NCBI GenBank assembly: GCA_965223815.1
Contig: OZ245019.1
Location: 558,001-622,000, forward strand
Direction: 5' to 3'
From: HKST-UBA178 sp965223815
GTDB lineage: Bacteria; Pseudomonadota; Gammaproteobacteria; Chromatiales; Chromatiaceae
Length of the DNA stretch: 64,000 bases
A program made the position numbers and the translations under genes. Every line of letters begins with the position of its first letter. Positions within the stretch are counted from its first letter, which is position 1. Of this stretch, positions 52,491 to 61,133 are shown one piece after another. The notes beneath the pieces were generated by a model. The model did not search any database, was not told the DNA's origin, and was given only the letters and a program-made list of their open reading frames with translations.

Positions 52491-53512
52491 TCTCCGCTAC
52501 GCCGCAGCCGAAGAATTTCCCGGCTCAGCTGGTATACCGCCATCGCATAGAGATTGCTGTGATTATAGCGGGTGATGACGTAGAAATTGGGCAGCCCCAG
52601 CCAATACTCCGCTCCTTGGGTGGTATCCAGCTTTATCAGACTCGCCAGCTCGGATCCGGGAACCTTATCTTCGGTCTCGATTCCCTGACGGCGCAGTGTG
52701 GCCACTTTAGTTACAGGTTTCATTCCCTTCTTCAGATAGTCTGCGTGCCGGCGTTCTACCCCGTGAGCGCGGGTTGTTATGGGTTGTCCAGGACTCCAGC
52801 CGTGTCTCTTGAAATAGGCTGCCACGCTGCCGATGACGTCCGCGTGGCTATGCCAGAGGTCGCGCCTCCCATCGCCGTCGAAGTCCACAGCGTATGCCCG
52901 GTAGCTGCTGGGTATGAACTGTGGCATTCCCAGGGCGCCGGCATAGGAGCCGACTGCGGTCAGAGGCTCCACCTTTTCCTCTCGTGAAAGCAGCATGAAT
53001 TCGACCAACTCACGACGAAAAAACTTTGCTCGCTTGGGATAAGCAAAGCCCAGGGTGCTGAGTGAATCGAGGACCGGGTAAGTGCCGATGTGCTTGCCAT
53101 AGCGGGTCTCTACGCCGATGATGGCGACGATGATCTCGGGAGGAACACCGTATTCTTTTTCCGCCCGAGCCAACAGCTCGGCGTTTTCTTCCCAGAATAC
53201 GACGCCTTGGCGGCTGCGGCTCTCAGTAACGAAAATGGGCCGATATTGGTGCCAGGGTTTTCCTTCAGCAGGACGGCTGATGGCATCAATGATGCTTTGG
53301 CGGTAGGTTGCCTTATCCATCAGTGCCCGCAGATGGGCCTCGTTGAATCGATGCTTGGCTTTCATTTCTGCGATAAAGGCATCTTTACCGCTCTCGAAAC
53401 CCGCGGGGACCGCCGCCAGCAGGGACGCGGTATGAGCAGATGCCGCTAGTAGCGCACTACAGAGTACTCGTTTGATTTTGTTGATAGCTTCTCTCCCCCC
53501 GGTAGTCATCAC
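52487..53512 (-). CDS. mltB: Lytic murein transglycosylase B
   Basis: A 341-residue family GH103 enzyme. VAIIGVETRYGKHIGTYPVL contains the catalytic glutamate, and GALGMPQFIPSSY and DFDGDGRRDLW are the conserved substrate and EF-hand-like calcium segments. The N-terminus has a signal-like stretch with no obvious lipobox. It cleaves glycan strands to 1,6-anhydromuropeptides, the products that AmgK-type recycling would use. It abuts rodA. Confidence 0.95.
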   Translation of the reverse strand: MMTTGGREAINKIKRVLCSALLAASAHTASLLAAVPAGFESGKDAFIAEMKAKHRFNEAHLRALMDKATYRQSIIDAISRPAEGKPWHQYRPIFVTESRSRQGVVFWEENAELLARAEKEYGVPPEIIVAIIGVETRYGKHIGTYPVLDSLSTLGFAYPKRAKFFRRELVEFMLLSREEKVEPLTAVGSYAGALGMPQFIPSSYRAYAVDFDGDGRRDLWHSHADVIGSVAAYFKRHGWSPGQPITTRAHGVERRHADYLKKGMKPVTKVATLRRQGIETEDKVPGSELASLIKLDTTQGAEYWLGLPNFYVITRYNHSNLYAMAVYQLSREILRLRRSGD

Positions 53513-54658
53513 TCAAGTGGGCAATAATTTACGGTGTGTGTGAATGGACATCAATATGCCGAAACCGGCCATGATGGTCACCAGCGAAGTACCTCCATAG
53601 CTTACCAGCGGTAACGGCACGCCCACCACCGGCAGCATGCCGGTTACCATCCCAGTGTTTACGAAAAGGTAGAAAAAAAACACCAGCGTCAGAGCACCGG
53701 CCAGCAGGCGGCTAAAGGTATCCTGAGCCTGGGCAGCGATGTACATCCCCCGCAAGATGATCAACAGGTAGAGAGCCAAGAGTATTAGGATGCCGATAAA
53801 ACCGAACTCCTCGGAAAGTACGGCAAAAATAAAATCCGTGGTTCTTTCGGGCAGGAATTCGAGATGCGATTGGGTGCCGTTCAACCAGCCTTTGCCGTAG
53901 AGGCCACCGGAACCGATAGCGATTTTTGATTGGATGATATGGTAACCCGTGCCCAGGGGATCGCTTTCCGGATTGATGAAGGTGAGAACCCGGTCACGTT
54001 GATAGTCGTGCATACCCCACTCCCAGACTGCCCAAGCAACAGGTACCGCAGTAATGGCCATGCCAAGAATGAAGCCCCAGCTGAGTCCTGCGAGAAAGAG
54101 CACGAAAATACCCGCACTGGCGACCAATAGCGAGGTGCCGAGATCGGGTTGTCGGGCAATCAGCAGCACCGGAACCAAAATCATCAGGCCAGCTGCGGCC
54201 AGCCGCTTCCATTCGGGGGGTAAGGGTTTTTCCGCCAGGAACCAGGCGATCATCATCGGTACAGCCAGCTTGGTCAGCTCCGAGGGCTGGAAGCGAAATA
54301 ACCCCAGGTCCAGCCAGCGTTGTGCCCCTTTTCCGATTTCTCCTGCAATCAACACCAGGGTCAGCAGCAGCAAACTGAGACCGTAAAGCCAGGGAGACCA
54401 GCGTCGTAATTGGGCTGGCGGTATCTGGGCTGCTACAAAGGCCATCACGAAGGCAAGGCCCAAGCGAATGAGCTGCCGTTCGATCTGGGCGGCATCCTGG
54501 TCGCTGGCGCTGTAGAGCACTACCAGCCCATATCCGCAGAGAAGGATGAGCCCGGTGAGCAAGGGCAGATCCAGGTGCAGGTCCGCGAGCAGTCCCTCTG
54601 CCCGAGTAGGATTGGATTCTCGAAGCCCGCTGGGCTGATGGACCCGCGGTCTGGTCAC
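53513..54658 (-). CDS. rodA: Rod-shape peptidoglycan polymerase RodA
   Basis: A 381-residue SEDS-family glycosyltransferase with ten membrane helices. Family segments are RWLDLGLFRFQPSELTKL, QPDLGTSLLV, GTQSHLEFLPERTTDFIFAV and GVPLPLVSYGGTS. It pairs with PBP2 (mrdA) in the elongasome. The stop and start of mrdA and rodA overlap by four bases. Confidence 0.97.
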   Translation of the reverse strand: MTRPRVHQPSGLRESNPTRAEGLLADLHLDLPLLTGLILLCGYGLVVLYSASDQDAAQIERQLIRLGLAFVMAFVAAQIPPAQLRRWSPWLYGLSLLLLTLVLIAGEIGKGAQRWLDLGLFRFQPSELTKLAVPMMIAWFLAEKPLPPEWKRLAAAGLMILVPVLLIARQPDLGTSLLVASAGIFVLFLAGLSWGFILGMAITAVPVAWAVWEWGMHDYQRDRVLTFINPESDPLGTGYHIIQSKIAIGSGGLYGKGWLNGTQSHLEFLPERTTDFIFAVLSEEFGFIGILILLALYLLIILRGMYIAAQAQDTFSRLLAGALTLVFFFYLFVNTGMVTGMLPVVGVPLPLVSYGGTSLVTIMAGFGILMSIHTHRKLLPT

Positions 54659-56499
54659 TGTTGTTTCTCCAGTAGATAGTAGTCCATGATGCGTTTGGCA
54701 ATCGGCGCGGCCACGGATCCGCCATGACCGCCATTCTCCACGATCACCGCCACTGCGATCCGCGGCTCCTCGACTGGAGCGAAAGCCACGAAAAGCGCGT
54801 GATCCCGCATCTTTTTTTCAATTTTCTCCTCATCGTACTCTTCATCCTGTTTGACTGTGAAAACCTGTGCAGTGCCCGTCTTGCCGGCAATTCGGAACTG
54901 ATCGCTGCGTATCGATCGGGCGGTTCCGCGCTGTCCCTCGATTACCTGTGTCATCGCCTCGATGACGGTTTCCCAATGTGTGGGATTTACCTTTTTGAGT
55001 GTCTCCTGAGCGACCGAATTCGGGGGAAGGGCCATTGTGCCGTTACTGTCCGCCATCATCCGTACCACTCGGGGAGGGCGTTTTACGCCGTCGCCCGCGA
55101 GAATTGCAGTGGCGTGGGCAAGCTGAAGGGGCGTGGCGAGCATATACCCCTGTCCGATACCGGTGATGAGGGTTTCTCCCGGGTACCAAGGGGCGTTGCG
55201 CTTGCGTCTCTTCCACTCCCGGGATGGTAGAAGACCCGGGCGCTCACCGGTAATGTCGGCGCCGGATTTACTGCCAAACCCAAAGCGCTCGAGAAAATCA
55301 TGGAGTTTGTCGATTCCCAGCTGATGGGCTAGGGCGTAAAAGTAGACGTCACAGGACTGGATGATCGCGTCTTCGATGGCTACAGATCCGTGCCCGCCCC
55401 GCCGCCAGTCGCGGTATTTGTGGGAGTGGCCAGGGAGTTGGTAGAAACCGGGGCAGTAGTTCTTCTGGGAACTGCCGATGGTTGAGGATTCCAGGCCCGC
55501 CAAGCCGATGAAGGGCTTTACAGTGGAGCCGGGGGGGTATTGACCTCGGATTGCACGATTGAACAGAGGTTTTGCCTCCGAACTTTGCAGTGCGTTGTAA
55601 TCCTTGGAGGATATGCCCTCCACGAACAGGTTGGGATCGAAACCCGGATTACTGACCAGAGCGAGAATTGCTCCGGTAATCGGCTCAATAGCGACCGCAG
55701 CTCCGGTCTCATCGCCGAAAGCCGCCATGGCGGCATGCTGCAGGCCGGCATCCAGCGAGAGATGCAGGTTCTGCCCCGGCGTCGGGGCGGAGCTCTGCAG
55801 TACTCGTATCACTCTGCCCAGAGCGTTGACTTCCACCTGTTGCAATCCAACTTTGCCGTGCAGTATCGACTCGTAGCTCTTCTCCACTCCGGTCTTGCCA
55901 ATGTGGCTGGTTCCTGAATAGGCTGAGTTGTCGATCTGTTTCAATTCCCTTTCGTTGATGCGCCCCACGTAACCGACGGCATGGGCGGTTTTGTCTTCCA
56001 TTGGGTAGTGGCGCAGTAATTTGGCTTGGATCTCTACTCCCGGAAATAGATGGCGGTTCGCGGCCAGGCGAGCGACCTCCTCCTCTTCTAAACGGACCCT
56101 GATCGGAATGCTGTCGAAGCGCCGCCCTTGGCGGCGCAGTCGGTCGAAACGCTTGCGATCGCTTTCATCGATAACAACGATTTTTCCCAATTCATCCAGG
56201 GTCTTATCCATGTCCTGAACACGTTCTGGGGTCACCTCGAGGCTGAAGGTCGGAAGGTTCTGCGCCAGGATAACTCCGTTTCTGTCAAAAACCAGTCCCC
56301 GAGTCGGGGGCAGTGGCAGCACCTTTACGCGGTTGTCCTGAGAAAGCGTGGTGAAGTGGCGGTGGTTAAACACTTGCAGATCGATGAGGCGCATTGCCAG
56401 GGCGAGTAGTAGGAAGATTACGATGGCAACAGAAACCAGGGCGCGATTCTGAAATAATCGACTCTCTCGCAGATAGTCCTTGAGCGTGCTCTGTGGCAT
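54655..56499 (-). CDS. mrdA: Penicillin-binding protein 2
   Basis: A 614-residue elongation transpeptidase: N-terminal membrane helix, pedestal domain (PPTRGLVFDRNGVILAQ) and transpeptidase domain with STVKPF (nucleophile Ser), SCDVYFY and GKTGTAQ. It crosslinks the strands made by RodA. It lies three bases after mreD in the same-strand elongasome run. Confidence 0.97.
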   Translation of the reverse strand: MPQSTLKDYLRESRLFQNRALVSVAIVIFLLLALAMRLIDLQVFNHRHFTTLSQDNRVKVLPLPPTRGLVFDRNGVILAQNLPTFSLEVTPERVQDMDKTLDELGKIVVIDESDRKRFDRLRRQGRRFDSIPIRVRLEEEEVARLAANRHLFPGVEIQAKLLRHYPMEDKTAHAVGYVGRINERELKQIDNSAYSGTSHIGKTGVEKSYESILHGKVGLQQVEVNALGRVIRVLQSSAPTPGQNLHLSLDAGLQHAAMAAFGDETGAAVAIEPITGAILALVSNPGFDPNLFVEGISSKDYNALQSSEAKPLFNRAIRGQYPPGSTVKPFIGLAGLESSTIGSSQKNYCPGFYQLPGHSHKYRDWRRGGHGSVAIEDAIIQSCDVYFYALAHQLGIDKLHDFLERFGFGSKSGADITGERPGLLPSREWKRRKRNAPWYPGETLITGIGQGYMLATPLQLAHATAILAGDGVKRPPRVVRMMADSNGTMALPPNSVAQETLKKVNPTHWETVIEAMTQVIEGQRGTARSIRSDQFRIAGKTGTAQVFTVKQDEEYDEEKIEKKMRDHALFVAFAPVEEPRIAVAVIVENGGHGGSVAAPIAKRIMDYYLLEKQQ

Positions 56500-56502
56500 T
56501 TT

Positions 56503-56991
56503 TCAGCTTACCTGGAATTTGCGACGCAGATCCCTAAGAACAATGTAGATCCAAGGCCATAGAAGCATTCCTACGAAGGGCGGTGCCCAAAAAAGCAGTG
56601 GTGGTACAGGTTGGGAAATGGCCCCCATGATCCACATGTTAAAAAGCTTTTCGATATGCAACAGGATCAGTACGGTGAGTGACTGCTGCCAAATCGGAAA
56701 TAACCGCAGCCGCTGATGCATTTTCTGAGTGATATAGGCAATCAGGGAAAGTGCCAACGCGTGCTGTCCCAACAGGGTGCCGGTAATCACATCGACGGTG
56801 ATTCCGACTGCCCAACCTACGCCGACTCCCACCCGCTGCGGAGCGGCCATGGCCCAATAGATCAATACCAGTGTGTACCACTGCGGCCGGTAAAACCTTA
56901 CCCACTCCGGTAACGGCAGAATAGTCAACATCAAGGCCAGAACAAAACTGACGAAAATGACCAATCCGCCCCGCTGATTACTCAGAATCAA
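56503..56991 (-). CDS. mreD: Rod-shape determining protein MreD
   Basis: A 162-residue small membrane protein with five to six predicted helices and a VDVITGTLLGQHALALSLIAY core typical of MreD. It bridges MreC and the cytoplasmic membrane in the elongasome. It overlaps the mreC stop by four bases. Confidence 0.94.
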   Translation of the reverse strand: MILSNQRGGLVIFVSFVLALMLTILPLPEWVRFYRPQWYTLVLIYWAMAAPQRVGVGVGWAVGITVDVITGTLLGQHALALSLIAYITQKMHQRLRLFPIWQQSLTVLILLHIEKLFNMWIMGAISQPVPPLLFWAPPFVGMLLWPWIYIVLRDLRRKFQVS

Positions 56992-57878
56992 GGCAGTAGG
57001 TCTCCATGGGCTGGTGCTTGTTCTTCGGGCTCAGGGGTCAACTTGTAACCCTGGATGCTGTCCAGGGTCCAAACCAGCAGGGCCTCTCTTGCCTGGTCCA
57101 GGCGGGATGTGGGCCGGGCCTCAACCAAGGCGAACGGCTGTCCCGGATTGCGAGTAACTCGGGTGACTTCGGCAACGGGGTATCCCGAGGGAAATCTGCC
57201 ACCTAGTCCGGAAGAGACCAGCAAGTCGCCCATTTTAATATCCGCATTGTTCGGGAGGTGTGGAAGTTCCAGTACATCGATGCGACCTGTTCCCATGGCG
57301 ACGGTCCGCAGGCCGTTTCTATTGATCTGCACCGGTAGTGCATGGCGAGCATCGGTGATCAGCAGCACGGTAGACGTGAACGGGTTTACGTGTGTCACCT
57401 GTCCCATGACGGCGTTGGCATCAATAACGGGTTGACCTTTGTAGATACCGGAATTGCTTCCCTTGTTCAACATGACCTGTTGCCTATAGGGGTCCAGGTC
57501 GACGGCGACAAGTTCCGCGATCAGCACCCGGTCACCGATTTTAAAGGATGAATCCAGCAGATTTCGCAGTCGCATGTTCTCCGCATTTAGGGCATCCAGT
57601 TTCTGCTGCTGGGCCTGAAGTAACAGGTTCTCTTTTTTCAATGCAGCATTTCTGGCAATTAGCGAATTGCGGCTGGCAAGGTTTTCAACGAGCCAGGCGC
57701 CCGCGGTTCTAGGGATATTGATGGCAACCTGCAGTGGATAGAGCAGAATCGAGAGTGCTGATCTGATTCCCTCCAAATGATTTTGGCGGTGGTCCACCAC
57801 CATCAATACGACCGACAACACCAGTGCGACAACCACACGGGTATTGATCGAAGGTCCTTGTGTGAAGATCAGTTTAAT
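56988..57878 (-). CDS. mreC: Rod-shape determining protein MreC (non-standard start suspected)
   Basis: The first ATG/GTG/TTG in frame is a GTG at 57836, but the conserved MreC N-terminus continues upstream of it: KLIFTQGPSINTR, matching the K-x-x-F-x-x-GPS pattern of E. coli and Pseudomonas MreC. The frame stays open to a stop at 57885-57887. Within it the possible initiators are ATT at 57878 or CTG at 57872. One membrane helix, a coiled coil (NAALKKENLLLQAQQQKLDA) and periplasmic beta domains follow. MreC scaffolds the elongasome. Initiation at the GTG would remove the cytoplasmic tail. Confidence 0.9.
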   Translation of the reverse strand: MKLIFTQGPSINTRVVVALVLSVVLMVVDHRQNHLEGIRSALSILLYPLQVAINIPRTAGAWLVENLASRNSLIARNAALKKENLLLQAQQQKLDALNAENMRLRNLLDSSFKIGDRVLIAELVAVDLDPYRQQVMLNKGSNSGIYKGQPVIDANAVMGQVTHVNPFTSTVLLITDARHALPVQINRNGLRTVAMGTGRIDVLELPHLPNNADIKMGDLLVSSGLGGRFPSGYPVAEVTRVTRNPGQPFALVEARPTSRLDQAREALLVWTLDSIQGYKLTPEPEEQAPAHGDLLP

Positions 57879-57955
57879 GGCTGATCAGTCTCAGGTCTTT
57901 GCGTGCCGCCTGCCAGTTCACCTGTCAGGAATGATGCGCGCAGTTTTTCATCCAG

Positions 57956-59008
57956 TCACTCGAGAGAAAACAGCAGTTCGCCGCCGCGTTCGTCGAGCAT
58001 CTCCAGAGCCCTGCCGCCACCCCTGGCAACACAAGTCAGTGGATCCTCGGCGATCACTACAGGCAATCCAGTTTCCTCTTCCAGTAACCTATCAATATCG
58101 AGGAGCAGGGCGCCACCCCCCGTCAAGACGATACCGCGCTCGGCAACGTCTGCTCCCAGTTCCGGTGGAGTTTGTTCCAGCGCTGCCTTGACGGCACCAA
58201 CGATTCCCGAGAGGGGTTCCTGAAGCGACTCTAGGATCTCGTTGCTGTTGAGAGTGAAGCTCCTGGGAATGCCTTCCGCGAGATTTCTACCCTTCACTTC
58301 AATTTCTCTTACGGCATTGCCGGGAAACGCAGACCCGATCTCTTTCTTGATCCGCTCAGCAGTGGCTTCTCCAATCAGAGTACCGTAATTGCGTCTCACG
58401 TAATTGATGATGGCATCGTCAAACCGGTCACCGCCAACCCGCACCGAATTGGCATAAACAATCCCGTTTAGAGAGATGATGGCTACTTCGGAGGTTCCTC
58501 CTCCTATGTCCAGCACCATGGATCCCCGCGCTTCGTCTACAGGAAGTCCAGCGCCGATTGCCGCTGACATGGGCTCCTCGATCAGATAAACCTCCCTGGC
58601 ACCGGCGCCGGCCGCGGATTCTCTGATGGCTCGCCGCTCCACTTGGGTGGAGCCGCAGGGCACGCATACCAATACCCGCGGGCTGGGTCGAATGAGTTTG
58701 CTCTCGTGAACTTTGTGGATGAAGTGCTGGAGCATTTTCTCGGTAACCGTGAAATCCGCGATCACGCCATCCTTCATCGGACGTATGGCCGTAATGTTAT
58801 TCGGAGTGCGGCCCAACATCTGTTTTGCTTCGTCTCCCACGGCAGCGACCGACTTACCTCCGCCGGGCCCCCGATCCATACGAATGGCTACTACTGAAGG
58901 CTCGTCGAGTACGACACCTTGGCCACGGGCGTAGATCAGGGTATTGGCCGTTCCCAGATCAATGGCGAGATCGTTGGAGAATAGTCCGCGTAAGCGTCTG
59001 AACAACAT
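57956..59008 (-). CDS. mreB: Rod-shape determining actin-like protein MreB
   Basis: 350 residues from ATG 59008. DLAIDLGTANTLIY is phosphate loop 1, LDIGGGTSEVAI phosphate 2, and VLTGGGALLLDIDRLL the adenosine motif. The N-terminus LFRRLRGLF is the amphipathic membrane anchor. It organises the elongasome under the inner membrane. The frame continues to 59071 but without the conserved start. First gene of the mre run, divergent from gatC over 237 bases that must hold both promoters; no other gene is seen there. Confidence 0.98.
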   Translation of the reverse strand: MLFRRLRGLFSNDLAIDLGTANTLIYARGQGVVLDEPSVVAIRMDRGPGGGKSVAAVGDEAKQMLGRTPNNITAIRPMKDGVIADFTVTEKMLQHFIHKVHESKLIRPSPRVLVCVPCGSTQVERRAIRESAAGAGAREVYLIEEPMSAAIGAGLPVDEARGSMVLDIGGGTSEVAIISLNGIVYANSVRVGGDRFDDAIINYVRRNYGTLIGEATAERIKKEIGSAFPGNAVREIEVKGRNLAEGIPRSFTLNSNEILESLQEPLSGIVGAVKAALEQTPPELGADVAERGIVLTGGGALLLDIDRLLEEETGLPVVIAEDPLTCVARGGGRALEMLDERGGELLFSLE

Positions 59009-59245
59009 GGTGAAATGGTTTTCCGTAAGATGCTGGTGGCTGAGCGGTGGCCGACGTACGAGTACACCCATCGCCGGAGCCGCCGGGAAAAGGTGTAATT
59101 TATCAACCGCAGGGGGTAATGGGCAAGAAGTGGTTCAAGAAATCTGTTGCTCGCTGCATACAGACGATCGGCTGTACTGCACTCGATGCCACAAATATGT
59201 TAGTTTTCACCTTTTTTCCATGTTCAGAGTTTGGGGTTCTTGAGT

Positions 59246-59533
59246 ATGTCCCTGGAGAAATCCGAAGTAGACAAGATTGCTCATCTGGCGCGACTTTCCG
59301 TGAGTGGCCAAGCGTTGGAACCAATCGCAGCTGATCTCTCGAATATCCTCAATTTGGTGGAACAGATGAATGCGGTGGACACTGAAGGTGTCCAGCCGAT
59401 GGCGCATCCGTTGGACATGGTTCAACGTCTTCGCGGAGATCGAGTTACGGAAACCGATCAGCGGGATCTGTTCCAATCGATTGCGCCAGCCACCGAGCAA
59501 GGTCTCTATCTCGTTCCGAAGGTCATTGAATGA
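59246..59533 (+). CDS. gatC: Asp/Glu-tRNA amidotransferase subunit C
   Basis: 95 residues from ATG 59246. MSLEKSEVDKIAHLARLSV is the standard start, and the rest wraps between GatA and GatB in known structures. GatCAB converts mischarged Asp-tRNAAsn or Glu-tRNAGln, implying that AsnRS or GlnRS is missing in this organism. The three subunits are in tandem. Confidence 0.96.
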   Translation: MSLEKSEVDKIAHLARLSVSGQALEPIAADLSNILNLVEQMNAVDTEGVQPMAHPLDMVQRLRGDRVTETDQRDLFQSIAPATEQGLYLVPKVIE

Positions 59534-59602
59534 GGGGTACGGTTAAGGTTGGTAAGACGATTAATTGTCATCACAGGTGCTTGACGGAGCGGTCCGAGAA
59601 CA

Positions 59603-61060
59603 ATGTTTGATAAGTCGATATCGGAACTGGCGGCTGGGCTGAGGTCTGGCGACTATTCCAGCGTGGAGCTGACTCGGGCATTTCTCGATCGAATTGAGCG
59701 CTTCGACGGTGATCTCAACAGCTACATTACGGTTTCCCGCGAACAGGCGTTGGAACGAGCGGCTGGCGCCGATCGGCGCATAAGGGACGGTCGCGGCGGG
59801 GATCTCACCGGAATTCCAATCGCGCACAAAGATATATTTTGTACCCAGGGTATCAAGACCAGTTGCGGTTCGAGAATGTTGGACAACTTTATTGCGCCTT
59901 ATGATGCAGCAGTCGTGAGTAAATTGGATGAGGCGGGAGTAGTGCTACTGGGTAAGACCAACATGGATGAGTTTGCCATGGGATCTTCCAACGAAAACAG
60001 CTGGTATGGCCCGGTCCACAATCCATGGAATCCAGAGCTGGTCCCCGGTGGGTCGTCCGGAGGGTCTGCCGCGGCCGTAGCTGCGGGATTGTGCGTTGCC
60101 GCCACGGGCACCGATACTGGAGGGTCCATACGACAACCGGCAGCGCTTTGCGGCATTACGGGACTGAAGCCGACTTATGGGCGGGTCTCTCGCTACGGTA
60201 TGGTCGCATTTGCCTCATCTCTGGATCAGGCTGGGGTTCTGACACAGAGTGCGGAGGATGCGGCTAAATTAATTCAGGTTATGGCGGGCTTCGATGCGCG
60301 GGACTCGACCTGCGCCGATGAACCCGTGCCCGATTACAGCAGCGGGTTGGGTGAGAAAATTGGAGGGCTGAAAATTGGTCTTCCGAAGGAGTACTTCGGC
60401 AGCGGATTGAGCCCGGAAGTCGAGCGGTCGGTGCAGCTTGCCATCGATGAGTACCGGCGTATGGGTGCAACCGTACAAGAGATTTCATTGCCGAATACAC
60501 CGCTTGCGGTACCCACATATTACGTAGTGGCACCCGCCGAATGTTCCTCGAATCTCGCTCGCTACGATGGGGTGCGCTTTGGTTACCGCTGCGATTCTCC
60601 CAAGGATCTGGAGGATTTGTACAAGCGCTCCCGCGCGGAAGGCCTGGGTCCCGAAGTTAAGCGTCGCATCATGATCGGAACATATGCCCTCTCCGCAGGT
60701 TACTACGACGCTTACTACCTCAAGGCGCAACAGATTCGGCGATTGATCTCCGAAGATTTTCGTAAGGCCTTCGAGCAGGTGGACGTCATCTTGGGGCCTA
60801 CAACTCCGGGCCCGGCTTTTGCCATCGGTGAAAAGTCGCAGGATCCCGTCACCATGTACCTATCCGATATCTATACCATCGCAGTTAATCTCGCGGGCTT
60901 GCCGGGCATGTCGATACCTGTGGCTCCAGTTTCCGGGCGCCCTGTCGGCTTGCAGATCATCGGTAACTATTTTCAAGAAAGGCGCCTGCTCAATGTGGCG
61001 CACAGCTTTCAGCGGGAGACGGATTGGCATTTGATGCGTCCAGAAGGTTATCAGGCATGA
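59603..61060 (+). CDS. gatA: Asp/Glu-tRNA amidotransferase subunit A
   Basis: A 485-residue amidase-signature enzyme that releases ammonia from glutamine. The Lys-Ser-Ser triad is visible in IAHKDIF, GSSGGSAAAVA and TGGSIRQPA. MDEFAMGSSNENSWYGP is the GatA-type loop. It is 69 bases after gatC and 73 before gatB on the same strand. Confidence 0.98.
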   Translation: MFDKSISELAAGLRSGDYSSVELTRAFLDRIERFDGDLNSYITVSREQALERAAGADRRIRDGRGGDLTGIPIAHKDIFCTQGIKTSCGSRMLDNFIAPYDAAVVSKLDEAGVVLLGKTNMDEFAMGSSNENSWYGPVHNPWNPELVPGGSSGGSAAAVAAGLCVAATGTDTGGSIRQPAALCGITGLKPTYGRVSRYGMVAFASSLDQAGVLTQSAEDAAKLIQVMAGFDARDSTCADEPVPDYSSGLGEKIGGLKIGLPKEYFGSGLSPEVERSVQLAIDEYRRMGATVQEISLPNTPLAVPTYYVVAPAECSSNLARYDGVRFGYRCDSPKDLEDLYKRSRAEGLGPEVKRRIMIGTYALSAGYYDAYYLKAQQIRRLISEDFRKAFEQVDVILGPTTPGPAFAIGEKSQDPVTMYLSDIYTIAVNLAGLPGMSIPVAPVSGRPVGLQIIGNYFQERRLLNVAHSFQRETDWHLMRPEGYQA

Positions 61061-61133
61061 GGTCGCGATACCGGCGGCCCGCGGCCATCACTTAAGCTTT
61101 ATCACAACGATTCACCAAGCAGGGTTTTCATCA

